Origin: Streptomyces sp. NA04227
GTDB lineage: Bacteria; Actinomycetota; Actinomycetes; Streptomycetales; Streptomycetaceae
Direction of reading: 5' to 3'
Assembly (NCBI RefSeq): GCF_013364195.1
Contig: NZ_CP054918.1
Span: 7,491,001 to 7,555,000 of the forward strand
Length of the DNA: 64,000 nucleotides
Shown: one piece after another, positions 1-8,158 of the stretch
Layout: every line of letters starts with the position of its first letter
Position numbering within the stretch: position 1 is the first letter of the stretch
The notes under the pieces: model-generated
Database searches by the model: none
What the model was told of the DNA's origin: nothing
The model's input: only the letters and a program-made list of their open reading frames with translations
Translations under genes and position numbers: made by a program

Positions 1-4
1 CCGC

Positions 5-2899
5 TCAGCGCAGCGCGCGCAAGTGCGCGCCCACCACCTCGGCGCGTTCCCGGGAGCCGAGCCGCCGATAGGTCGACAGGGAGCGGTGGAAGTAGCGCCG
101 TGCGGTGGTCTCCCGGCCGGTGGCGTGGTGCAACTCGCCGAGCAGACAGGCGACTTGTGCCTCGGCGGGGCGGTCGCCGAGCTGCTGTTGCACCGCCAGC
201 GCACCGGCGAGCAGCGCGGAGGCGCGGCCCGCGTTGCCCTGGCGCCAGTACAACTCGCCGATGCTTTGTTGTACGTACGCCGCGCAGTGGGTGTCCGCGA
301 GTTCGTCGAAGATGCCCAGTGCCAGTTCCAACTCGACCTGCGCCAGGGCCGGTTGGTCGCACAGCTGGTGCAATGCCGCGATGCGGCGGCGTACTTGCGC
401 CTCGCGGTGCCGGTCGCCGACCTCGCGCGCCAGACGCAGGGCGTCGTCCAGCCAGGGCCGTGCGGAGAGCGGGTCCTGGCGTTTCAGCCACACCGAGGCG
501 ATCGCGTTGCAGGCCACCGCCTCGCCATGCCGGTCACCTGCCGCACCGAACAGGTGCAGCGCCTCGGTGAACAGCCGTAGTGCGGCGTCGAGTTCGTCGC
601 GTACGCGGTACACCGATCCGGCGCCCACCGTCGCCGTCGCCTCGCCGGAAGGATGGCCGAGCGAGGCGAAGACCGCGCGCGAACGGTCGAAGGAGGCGAG
701 TGCCTTGGTGTACCGGTCCTGGTAGAAGTGCAGCTGCCCCAGGTTGCGCAGCAGCGCGGCCGCCCGGACGTCGGCCGGTGACTCCATGGCGTCCACGACG
801 AGTTGATGGGTGCGCAGCCAGTCGTCGTACGCGAAACGCAGGTCGAAGAACCCGGCGAGCTCGATGGCGAGATCGGCGGCGCGGGAGACCAGACCGAGCC
901 GTAGCGCGGACTCGACGCCGCCCACGAGGATCCGGCGTTCGCTCTCGAACCACTCCAGGGGTGCGGCACGCACGCGGGGCGCGACGGCGGCGGCGGGGCC
1001 GGACGGCGTCTCGGGCCGGCCGAGTATGCCGAGAAAGTGCGTGGGCATCGCCGAATTCGCCGTCCGGGCAAGGGAGATGAGCGAATCGGTCACCCTCAGA
1101 CGGCGCCGCAGCCGGACACCGGAGTCCTCCCGGTCGGCGAGTTCGCGGGCGCAGCAGCGCAGCAGGTCGTGCATCCGGTAGCGCTGGAGCCCCAGCCGGT
1201 CGGCGCCGACGGTCTCGACCAGGTGTTCGTCGAGCAGGGTCTCCAGCACGCCGGCCGCGTCGTCGGCGAGGCCTGCCGCGGCGGCGACCAGCCAGCCGGG
1301 CACCGTCTCCTCGGTGAGATCTCCGAAGGCGCGGAAGGCCGTCGCCGCGGGTCCGGGCAGATACCGGTAGCTCAGCTCGGCGCCCGCCCGTACCTCCATG
1401 TCGCCGGTCCGGAGCTGGTCGAGACGGCCGCGTTCGTCGTCCAGGCAGTCGGCGAGGGTGCCGATGCTCCAGCCGGGGCGGTTCGCGAGCCGTGACCCGG
1501 CGATCCGCACGGCGAGCGGCAGCGAACCGCAGCCGTCGAGCACCCGGTCGGCGTCCGTGCTCTCCGCGCGCAGCCGCTCGGACCCGACGATCGCGCCGAG
1601 GAGCGCCCGGGCGTCCTCGCGTGTCATGAGGACGAGCGGGCAGTGGTGCGCGGGCAGGCCCGGCATCCGGCGGCGCGAGCTGACCAGGACCGCCGAACCG
1701 CCGGTGCCCGGCAGCAGCGGGCGCACCTGCGCGCTGCTGGCGGCGTCGTCCAGGACCAGGAGGAAGCGCCGCTGTGCGAGACGGGAGCGGAACAGCGCGG
1801 CGCGTTCCGCGGTCTCGGCCGGTACGGCACTGTCGTGCACGCCGAGACCGCGCAGCAGCTCCGCCAGGACAGCGGCCGGGTCGCGCGGCCGCCCGCTCAT
1901 CCCGCCGAGGTCGACGAAGAGTTGCCCGTCGGGGAAGTGGTGGCGCATCCGGTGGGCCGCGTGGACCGCCAAGGTCGACTTTCCCGCCCCCGGCGGACCG
2001 GTGAGCACCACGACCACCGGCTGTCCTCCGGCCTTGGAGAGCAGTCCTTCCAGTGCCGCGAGTTCCTCGCGGCGGCCGGTGAAGTCCGGTATGTCGATGG
2101 GGAGTTGGCTCACGGGCGCCGGAGGGGCGGGGCGGCGCAGCCCGAGGCGTCCGTACTCGTTGATCTCCTCGCCGAGGGCGCGCAGCGAGGCGCCCGGCTC
2201 GATGCCGAGTTCGGCCGCCAGGAGCTCCGCCGCGCGCGCGTACGCCGACCTGGCCTCGGCCGTGCGGCCCGCGCCGTGCAGGGCTCGGATCAGCATCTGC
2301 CACAGGTCCTCGCGCAGTGGATCCTCGCCGAGCCGGGTGCGCAGCTCGGTGATCAGCGGCGCGTAGTCGCCGAGGCCGAGACGCACTTCGAGGCACTCGT
2401 CGGCGGCGCTCGCGCGCCGTTCCTCGAGGTGGGCGACCGCCGGATCCCACACCACGCTGGACGGCACGTCCTGCAGCACACCGCCGCGCCACAGCGCGAG
2501 CGCCGACTCGTAACCGCTCAGGGCAGCGGCGGCGTCGCCCTCGTCGCGCGCGACGCGTGCCCGGTGCAGCCGCCGCTCGAAGAGGAGGAGGTCGCACGCC
2601 TCGGGCGGCAGGTCGAGCGTGTAGCCCGAGGGCTGGGTGCCGAGTCCGTCGGTGGCGATCCCGGCGGCGGACAGCGTGCGGCGCAGGGCGTGTACGTAGG
2701 TGCGGACATTGGCGACGGCGGACCGGGGCGCGCCGCCCGGCCACAGGACCTCGGTCAGCACATCGACGGAGACGAAGCGCCCCGGCTGGAGCAACAGAGT
2801 GGCCAGCAGGGCGCGGGGCTTGGGGCCGCCCACCCGGACCGGGCCCTGTGCTCCGCGTACCTGGAGCGGTCCGAGCACCCCGAAGGTCGGATCCCCCAT
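5..2899 (-). CDS. AfsR/SARP-type regulator with NB-ARC and TPR domains
   Basis: This is a 964-residue cytoplasmic transcriptional regulator of the AfsR kind. Residues 1 to about 250 form the SARP module, a winged-helix DNA-binding domain (FGVLGPLQV) followed by a bacterial transcriptional activation domain. Residues about 270-600 form an NB-ARC/STAND ATPase with Walker A GPPGAGKST near residue 303 and a Walker-B-like FLLVLDDA. Residues about 690-964 are TPR-like repeats. The start is the ATG at 2899, preceded by GGAGG seven bases upstream, and the gene is complete. Members of this family switch on secondary metabolism or stress genes, but no biosynthetic cluster lies beside it here, so its target is unknown. 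Confidence 0.9.
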   Translation of the reverse strand: MGDPTFGVLGPLQVRGAQGPVRVGGPKPRALLATLLLQPGRFVSVDVLTEVLWPGGAPRSAVANVRTYVHALRRTLSAAGIATDGLGTQPSGYTLDLPPEACDLLLFERRLHRARVARDEGDAAAALSGYESALALWRGGVLQDVPSSVVWDPAVAHLEERRASAADECLEVRLGLGDYAPLITELRTRLGEDPLREDLWQMLIRALHGAGRTAEARSAYARAAELLAAELGIEPGASLRALGEEINEYGRLGLRRPAPPAPVSQLPIDIPDFTGRREELAALEGLLSKAGGQPVVVVLTGPPGAGKSTLAVHAAHRMRHHFPDGQLFVDLGGMSGRPRDPAAVLAELLRGLGVHDSAVPAETAERAALFRSRLAQRRFLLVLDDAASSAQVRPLLPGTGGSAVLVSSRRRMPGLPAHHCPLVLMTREDARALLGAIVGSERLRAESTDADRVLDGCGSLPLAVRIAGSRLANRPGWSIGTLADCLDDERGRLDQLRTGDMEVRAGAELSYRYLPGPAATAFRAFGDLTEETVPGWLVAAAAGLADDAAGVLETLLDEHLVETVGADRLGLQRYRMHDLLRCCARELADREDSGVRLRRRLRVTDSLISLARTANSAMPTHFLGILGRPETPSGPAAAVAPRVRAAPLEWFESERRILVGGVESALRLGLVSRAADLAIELAGFFDLRFAYDDWLRTHQLVVDAMESPADVRAAALLRNLGQLHFYQDRYTKALASFDRSRAVFASLGHPSGEATATVGAGSVYRVRDELDAALRLFTEALHLFGAAGDRHGEAVACNAIASVWLKRQDPLSARPWLDDALRLAREVGDRHREAQVRRRIAALHQLCDQPALAQVELELALGIFDELADTHCAAYVQQSIGELYWRQGNAGRASALLAGALAVQQQLGDRPAEAQVACLLGELHHATGRETTARRYFHRSLSTYRRLGSRERAEVVGAHLRALR

Positions 2900-3120
2900 C
2901 CGTGTGCCTCCGCACGAGTCCGTGGCTGCGGCTCAGGCTACTGGCAGGCGAAGACGCCGGACAGGAGTTCACCCCTGCCTCGGCTGCCTCGTTGTGATCC
3001 CGTGATCGCCAACTGGCGCAAGCCGTAGCAAAGTTGCTGCCAGGAGCGGCACGGCGCGGAGCAGCACAGCACGGAGCGGTCACAGCACCGAGCGGCAAGG
3101 CGGCGCCGGGTGGCAAAGCA

Positions 3121-3162
3121 CCGGGCGGCGCGGCAGCCTGCTTCGGCTGCCGCACCGCCCGG
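3121..3162 (-). terminator. Hairpin terminator of the M28 peptidase gene
   Basis: Two nested stems lie just beyond the stop codon of the leftward peptidase gene. CCGGGCGG (3121-3128) pairs with CCGCCCGG (3155-3162), and CGGCAGCC (3131-3138) pairs with GGCTGCCG (3145-3152), separated by a two-base internal bulge. It is a strong intrinsic-type hairpin without a clear U tract, as is common in Streptomyces. Confidence 0.7.
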
Positions 3163-3186
3163 TCTTCCGTGGGGGCGCGTGCGGGA

Positions 3187-4938
3187 TCAGCCCCCGGTCC
3201 TCACCTCCACGTCGTCCAGGACGAAGCTGGTCTGGAGGCTGGAGTCCTCGGTGGCGGAGAAGGTCAGGGTGACCTGCTTGCCCGCGTAGCCGTCGAGGGC
3301 GAGGGTGCGCTGCTGGTATCCGCTCGCCGCGTCCTTGTTGGACAGGGTCGCGAGAGTGGTGGTGCCGGCCTTGACCGTGAAGCGGTCGTAGACGGTGTTC
3401 TCGGTCTCGGCGGTGTCGATGTGCAGCCAGTACGTCAGGCTCGCCCGGTCACAGCCCGCCGGAACGGTCACCGTCTGGCTGAGGGTGTCGCTCTCGCTGC
3501 GTCCGTAGCCGCCGAGCCAGGCGAAGCGGGTGCCGCCGTGCGCCGCCTGACCATTGTGCGCGCCGATGGTGCCGGTGTCGCCGCTCCAGGGCGAAGTGCC
3601 GCTCTCGAAGCCGCCGTTGGACATCAGCTGGGCGGCCTGGCAGCTGCCCGAGCCCTTGACGGTGAGGGTGTACGTGGCGGTGCGGGTGACCGTTCCGGTG
3701 GCGGTGAAGGTCAGGGGGTAGGTGCCGGGGGCCACCGAGGAGCCCACCGTGATGGTGGCCGTGGACGACTGGCCCGAGGTCACCGTGGAGGGGCTGAAGG
3801 AGACACCGACCCCGGAAGGCGCGCCGGAGGCGGAAAGCTGCACGCTCTGTGCCGAGCCCTTGGTGGTCGTGGTGCTCACCGTGGAGGTCAGCGAGGTGCC
3901 GGGGTCGGCGCTGCCGCTGGTGGGGCTCGCCGCGACGGAGAAGTCGTCGGCGGGCGTCTCGGCGGAGGCGGCGAGGGACCACAGGGTGTGGGCGATGCCG
4001 TCGGCACTGCGGTCCAGGCCGGTGACGTTGACGTTGTTGATGTCGTCGCAGCGCGAGTGGTAGCAGCCGTCGTAGGCCGCGCCCGCCGTGCCGCCCCACT
4101 TGCTCGCCTGCGCGGAGGTCTTGCGGGCGCTGGCGCCCATCGCGTAGCCCGAGGTGGGGATGGAGTACTGCTCGAAGGAGTAGTCGTCGGAGCGGCCCGC
4201 GCCCTCGGTGTTCTCCTCCGGCTGGAGGTTCAGGGAGTCCCAGTACGCCTTCATCGGCTGGGCGGCGGTGGAGTTGATGTGGTTGATGAAGTAGCCGCCG
4301 TTGGGCGAGGCGATCATGTCGAAGTTGTAGTACGCCTTGATCGCCGAGCGCTGGGCGGAGGTCAGCGAACGCACGTAGAAGTCGGAGCCGTTGAGTCCCT
4401 GCTCCTCGTCGGTCCACCAGCCGAAGCGGACCCGGTTGGTCATGTTCGGGTTCTGTGCGGCGAGCGTCAGCGCGGTCTCCAGGAGGGCCGCGCTGCCGGA
4501 GGCGTTGTCGTTGATGCCGGGTCCGGACGAGACGCCGTCCAGGTGGGCGCCGAACATGTACACCTTGGCGGCGTCGCCCTTGGGCCACTCGGCGATCAGG
4601 TTGGGCCCGGCGCCACTGGTGCAGCCCGAGGTGCAGGGCTGCTCGGTCACCGTGTACCCGGCGGCCTGCAGCTTGCCCTTCACATAGGCGACGGAGTCGC
4701 GGTAGCCCTGGCCGGTGGAACGGCGGTTGCCGCCGTTGCGGGCGGCGATGTCGCTGAACTCGGTGAGGTGCGCGCGCACCTTCGTGATGTCGATGTCCGG
4801 CGCCGCGGAGGCGAGTTGGCCGGCGGCGGCGGCCTTGCCGCTCTGGTCGGTGGCCGTCGCGGAGGCGGCCGGCAGGGTGGCCAGGCCGAGCGTCACGGCC
4901 AGCGAGAGGCCGGCGAGGCTGAGTCTTCGTAGCACCAT
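3187..4938 (-). CDS. Secreted M28 zinc aminopeptidase with C-terminal beta domains
   Basis: A 583-residue exported aminopeptidase related to the Streptomyces griseus aminopeptidase. The ATG at 4938 follows AAGGAG closely, and the N terminus is a Sec signal peptide ([16 protein letters not shown], cleavage near ASA). The catalytic domain carries the M28 zinc-site motifs: [17 protein letters not shown], the Glu pair in DEEQG, an Asp in NFDMIA and a His in YHSRCDD. About 270 further residues follow, made of an Ig-like region rich in Ser and Thr and a jelly-roll region (NGGFESG to VLDDVEV) like those in secreted Streptomyces peptidases. It probably releases N-terminal amino acids from peptides outside the cell. 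It is monocistronic, ending in the hairpin at 3121-3162. Confidence 0.92.
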   Translation of the reverse strand: MVLRRLSLAGLSLAVTLGLATLPAASATATDQSGKAAAAGQLASAAPDIDITKVRAHLTEFSDIAARNGGNRRSTGQGYRDSVAYVKGKLQAAGYTVTEQPCTSGCTSGAGPNLIAEWPKGDAAKVYMFGAHLDGVSSGPGINDNASGSAALLETALTLAAQNPNMTNRVRFGWWTDEEQGLNGSDFYVRSLTSAQRSAIKAYYNFDMIASPNGGYFINHINSTAAQPMKAYWDSLNLQPEENTEGAGRSDDYSFEQYSIPTSGYAMGASARKTSAQASKWGGTAGAAYDGCYHSRCDDINNVNVTGLDRSADGIAHTLWSLAASAETPADDFSVAASPTSGSADPGTSLTSTVSTTTTKGSAQSVQLSASGAPSGVGVSFSPSTVTSGQSSTATITVGSSVAPGTYPLTFTATGTVTRTATYTLTVKGSGSCQAAQLMSNGGFESGTSPWSGDTGTIGAHNGQAAHGGTRFAWLGGYGRSESDTLSQTVTVPAGCDRASLTYWLHIDTAETENTVYDRFTVKAGTTTLATLSNKDAASGYQQRTLALDGYAGKQVTLTFSATEDSSLQTSFVLDDVEVRTGG

Positions 4939-5263
4939 GGCTCCTTGTGGGGTTGAGAGGTGCCGGTTCCGCTGCCTGAGCGGTACCGAGGCGTACGCGG
5001 TGCGGTGCACGCGCGCACGGCCTCCCCCGTGTGCGGGCGGGGGTGTGCCGGGCCGGGCGGGCGTACGGAGATGCTGGCCGGGACAGGCCGCGGCCGTGGC
5101 CCCGAGTGCGGATCGGGACCGTCGGTGTGGCATGCCCATGCTTGTGCTCCGGGACATTCACACCCCGCGCCCGCGCGCGTCAACGGCTTGTCGGCGTCCA
5201 CGAAGAGCGGTCAAAAAGCGGCAAGTTGTGTCCGGTAATCGGGTACGGGTTGCCGTCAGGCGC
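4939..5263. other. Upstream region of the M28 peptidase gene
   Basis: This 325-base gap precedes the leftward peptidase gene. On the minus strand it holds a TTGACG hexamer (complement near 5181-5186) that could be a -35 element, but I see no convincing -10. No further gene is supported. Confidence 0.4.
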
Positions 5264-6199
5264 TCATGCCCCGGTGCGGCCGTCCACGGACTCCCGGATC
5301 AGGTCGGCGTGACCGTTGTGACGGGCGTACTCCTCGATGAGGTGGCACAGGATCCAGCGCAGGCTCGCCCTGCTGCCGTCGGGCCGTGCGCGCAGGGCGA
5401 GGCGTTCGGGGCCGCTCTCGGCGAGGGCCTCCGCGACCAGGCGGCGCGAGCGTGTCACCGAATCGCGCCACAGTGTGCGCAGTTGCCGTGGGCTGTCCCC
5501 GGCGGCCGAGTTCCAGTCCCAGTCGGGGTCGGCCGCCCAGTCCACGGTGTCCCAGGGCGGGTGCGGATCGCGGCCGTGCAGCCAGTGGGAGCACCACCGG
5601 TCCTCCACGCAGGCGAGGTGCTTGAGCATGCCGCCGAGGGTGAGCGAGGAGGTGGCGACCGTCGCCCGCAGCCCCGCTTCGTCGAGTCCCTCGCACTTCC
5701 ATGCCAGCGTCGCCCGCTGGTGGTCGAGGAAGCCGAGCAGGGTGGCGGTCTCGTCGGCCGCGAGCGGCGGCTCGGGCCTGCCGTGCTCGTCCAGGTGCCG
5801 CACGGCCGGTGTGTCCGGGCGTGAGGGCGGGCGGGCCGGAGCGGGGACCACGGCGGTGAGCGGGCGCGGTGCAGAGCCCGCGGCCCGCAACCGGGCCTCG
5901 GCCGCGCCGAGTTCGCCGCCGGTGCCGAGCACCGTGTCGAGCCGGGCCACCAGCGGCGCGGGCAGTTCGCGCAGGCCGCTCTCCCATTTGCTGATCAGGC
6001 TGTGGTGGTAGCCGAGCCGCAGGCCCAGCTGGGACTGGGTGAGTCCGGCCCGGCGCCGCAGATGCCGCAGCAGCCGTCCGAATTCCGCCCAGCCCGAGAG
6101 GGTCCTCGGCGCGGCGCGCATCATGCCCGCTCCGCGTTCCCCGCCGGGTTCCGGGCCTGACGTCGTCCCCTGGGGCATGGCGGCATCGCTGACAGGCAT
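5264..6199 (-). CDS. XRE-type HTH protein fused to a DUF664/DinB-like domain
   Basis: A 311-residue protein. The ATG at 6199 is preceded by GAGGAG at five bases, so longer in-frame starts are not needed. Residues about 35-90 are an XRE helix-turn-helix (LRRRAGLTQSQLGLRLGYHHSLISKWESG). Residues about 150-310 are a DUF664 domain of the DinB/mycothiol-transferase-like fold, with the His-containing motifs LKHLACVE and HLIEEYARHNGHADLIRE that normally bind a divalent metal. The C-terminal domain is usually a stand-alone actinobacterial protein of uncertain, thiol-linked function. The fusion suggests a regulator with an enzymatic or metal-sensing module, but no target or substrate can be named. Confidence 0.8.
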   Translation of the reverse strand: MPVSDAAMPQGTTSGPEPGGERGAGMMRAAPRTLSGWAEFGRLLRHLRRRAGLTQSQLGLRLGYHHSLISKWESGLRELPAPLVARLDTVLGTGGELGAAEARLRAAGSAPRPLTAVVPAPARPPSRPDTPAVRHLDEHGRPEPPLAADETATLLGFLDHQRATLAWKCEGLDEAGLRATVATSSLTLGGMLKHLACVEDRWCSHWLHGRDPHPPWDTVDWAADPDWDWNSAAGDSPRQLRTLWRDSVTRSRRLVAEALAESGPERLALRARPDGSRASLRWILCHLIEEYARHNGHADLIRESVDGRTGA

Positions 6200-6416
6200 G
6201 ACCACTCCTCGCGCTCCCGGTACGCCTACCGATGACCTCGGAACTCCGGGCCGAACTCGGCCCGGGGCAGCTGGCCCCAATCAGCTGTGCACAAGTTAGA
6301 GGATCTGTCGCCTGTCGTACATACGGTGTGACGATTGTGTACGGATGAGGGGGTAAGCGCCGGTGGCGCCGGGCCTCACCTGCGAGGCGTCTTCCGGTAC
6401 TTGGCATGCTGTGCCG

Positions 6417-6935
6417 ATGCGCATACCACGACAGGCGGCACGTGTCGCCGTACTCGATCCCGCCGGGGCCGTCTTCATGTTCCGCTACGACAACGAAGAG
6501 GTCGGTGTGCACTGGGCGATGCCCGGCGGCGGCATGGAGCCGGGGGAGGAGCCCGCCGCGGCGGCCCGGCGTGAACTGCGTGAGGAGACCGGCTGGCTGG
6601 ACGTCGAACCCGGCGAGCTGCTGTGTCTGTGGGAGCACGACTTCACCCGTGCCGGTGTGCCGGTGCGCCAGCACGAGCACATCTACCTGGCCCGTACCGA
6701 ACGTCGCGACCTGGAGGGCGATGTGGCCGCCGCCCACGCCGAGGACCGGATCCAGCGCGGGCGTTGGTGGGAGCCCGGGGAACTGGCCGCGCCGACCGAG
6801 GCGCTCTGGCCGCCGCAACTGCCCGAAATCCTCGCGGAGTTGGCGCGCACCGGGCGGCCCACCGGAGTGGACCTCGGCTTTGTGGCCGAGGCCGGGCCAC
6901 AGCCCCGCCCCGTATGGCCCCCCGGCCCCGTATGA
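6417..6935 (+). CDS. NUDIX hydrolase
   Basis: A 172-residue cytoplasmic NUDIX pyrophosphohydrolase. The full Nudix box spans residues 38-60 (GGGMEPGEEP...RRELREETGW), with the metal-binding REXXEE intact. I chose the ATG at 6417 because translation from there matches the family's usual N terminus; an in-frame GTG lies 54 bases upstream. Substrate specificity (nucleoside diphosphate derivatives in general) cannot be read from the sequence. The last codons and the TGA lie within a degenerate tandem repeat (6908-6976). The gene converges on the flippase-like gene. Confidence 0.88.
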   Translation: MRIPRQAARVAVLDPAGAVFMFRYDNEEVGVHWAMPGGGMEPGEEPAAAARRELREETGWLDVEPGELLCLWEHDFTRAGVPVRQHEHIYLARTERRDLEGDVAAAHAEDRIQRGRWWEPGELAAPTEALWPPQLPEILAELARTGRPTGVDLGFVAEAGPQPRPVWPPGPV

Positions 6936-6976
6936 CCCCCGGCCCCGTATGACCTCCGGTCTCAGATGACCTTCAG
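6908..6976. repeat. 17-18 bp degenerate tandem repeat across convergent gene ends
   Basis: Four units start near 6908, 6926, 6943 and 6960 and share CCCCGTATG-type cores, with the fourth degenerate (TCTCAGATG). The repeat contains the NUDIX stop codon (6933-6935) and reaches past the stop of the convergent gene at 6962. Confidence 0.75.
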
Positions 6977-7936
6977 CCGCACCAGCGCCCCGAGCACCAG
7001 CGCCCCCGGCAACAGGGGCACCCACACGGTGATGATGCGAAAGCCCAGGACGACCGCGGTCGCCACGGCCGCCGGGGAACCGGCGGCCACCAGGGCCACC
7101 ACCAGGGCCGCCTCCACCGAGCCGATGCCGCCCGGGGTCGGGACCAGCGCCACCGCGCAGGTCGCCGCGAGATAGGCGAGAGCCATGTGCATGACGGGGA
7201 TGTCGAGTCCGAGGGCGAGGCCCACCGCCACGAGACCGGCCGCCTGGAGGGCCGGGAAGGCGAACGAACCGCCCCACAGCGCGAGTACGCGGGCCGGGCG
7301 CGTGTGGACGAGCTTCGCCTCGCCGAACGCCGTACGCAGGAAGGACAGTGCCGGGGCGCGGACGCGGCGTACGAGGAGGAACACCAGCGTGGCCGCCACG
7401 GTGAGCGCGCCGAGCGTGATGAGCAGCGGGGCGATGGCGTGCTCGGGCACCAGGGTGCCGAGCCGCAGGGCGTCGGGGAAGGCGAGGAGCAGGACGACAA
7501 GGAGGCCGACGCGGGCGATCGACTCCGCGAGGAGATAGAGGGCGAGCGCCGCCGTGGAGCGGGCGACCGGAATGCCGTGGACGGTCATGAAGCGCAGGTT
7601 GACCGCGCTCGCGCCGAGGCCCGTGGGCAGCAGATGGTTCGCGGTGCCCGAGGCGAACTGGGTCACGAGCAGGCGCATCGGCGGAAGGGGTTCGGCCACC
7701 GCGCCCTGCCGCGAGAAGGCCGCCGCCACCCAGGCCAGGCAGGTGGCGGCACCGGCCGCGGCGACCCAGGGCCATTCGGCCGAGCCGAGTTCGCGAAAGC
7801 CCTCGGCGAGCACCCGCCAGTGGCGCGCGGCGAAGATCCCGACAAGCACGAGCGGAAGCAGACACAGGATCTGCCTCAGGGGGAGACGCCGGACCAGGCG
7901 CAGGGCAGGCCCCTGGGGAGCGCGTTCTTCCGTCAC
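6962..7936 (-). CDS. Lysylphosphatidylglycerol synthase TM-region/UPF0104 flippase-like protein
   Basis: A 324-residue polytopic membrane protein with about eight hydrophobic helices. It has the family motif near the C terminus (PTPGGIGSVEAALVVAL) that marks the UPF0104/LPG-synthase transmembrane domain. In MprF that domain flips aminoacylated lipids. Stand-alone members in actinobacteria are thought to be lipid or lipid-linked sugar translocases, but this one's cargo is unknown. The start is a GTG at 7936 with only a weak ribosome-binding site. It lies back to back with the SoxR-type promoter of the exporter gene, with no sign of shared control. Confidence 0.8.
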   Translation of the reverse strand: MTEERAPQGPALRLVRRLPLRQILCLLPLVLVGIFAARHWRVLAEGFRELGSAEWPWVAAAGAATCLAWVAAAFSRQGAVAEPLPPMRLLVTQFASGTANHLLPTGLGASAVNLRFMTVHGIPVARSTAALALYLLAESIARVGLLVVLLLAFPDALRLGTLVPEHAIAPLLITLGALTVAATLVFLLVRRVRAPALSFLRTAFGEAKLVHTRPARVLALWGGSFAFPALQAAGLVAVGLALGLDIPVMHMALAYLAATCAVALVPTPGGIGSVEAALVVALVAAGSPAAVATAVVLGFRIITVWVPLLPGALVLGALVRLKVI

Positions 7937-8120
7937 ATCGCCAGAGGTTCTCGGTGCCGCACCAACGAAGGGTTGCCGGGACGGGTCCAGGGGCTGACGC
8001 GCTGGTCAATGACCTGCCAGGGGGCCGGGGAGCGGCGGGCGCGCGGTGACGGCCGAGGGCGCGTGGGACGCGTGGGGCGCGGGCTTCGCGCGCGGGCGCG
8101 GACCCTGATTTCGGCGGCGC

Positions 8121-8151
8121 TTGACCTGAATCAACGTTGAGGTTCTAGGTT
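8121..8151 (+). promoter_or_regulatory. SoxR-type (MerR family) promoter with operator between -35 and -10
   Basis: TTGACC (8121-8126) and TAGGTT (8146-8151) are separated by 19 bp, the over-long spacing typical of MerR-family promoters. The spacer contains CCTGAATCAACGTTGAGG (8125-8142), which matches the SoxR box CCTCAA-N6-TTGAGG at 11 of 12 arm positions. Only seven bases separate the -10 from the ATG at 8159, so the mRNA is probably leaderless. No soxR gene lies in the window, so the regulator must be elsewhere. Confidence 0.85.
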
Positions 8152-8158
8152 TCCCTGC

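Noticed and set aside
534..3155. Long open frame overlapping the AfsR-like gene
   Set aside because: Arg/Pro/Ala-rich translation with no family motifs. It is a shadow of high-GC coding DNA, as are the many other long overlapping frames in the window.
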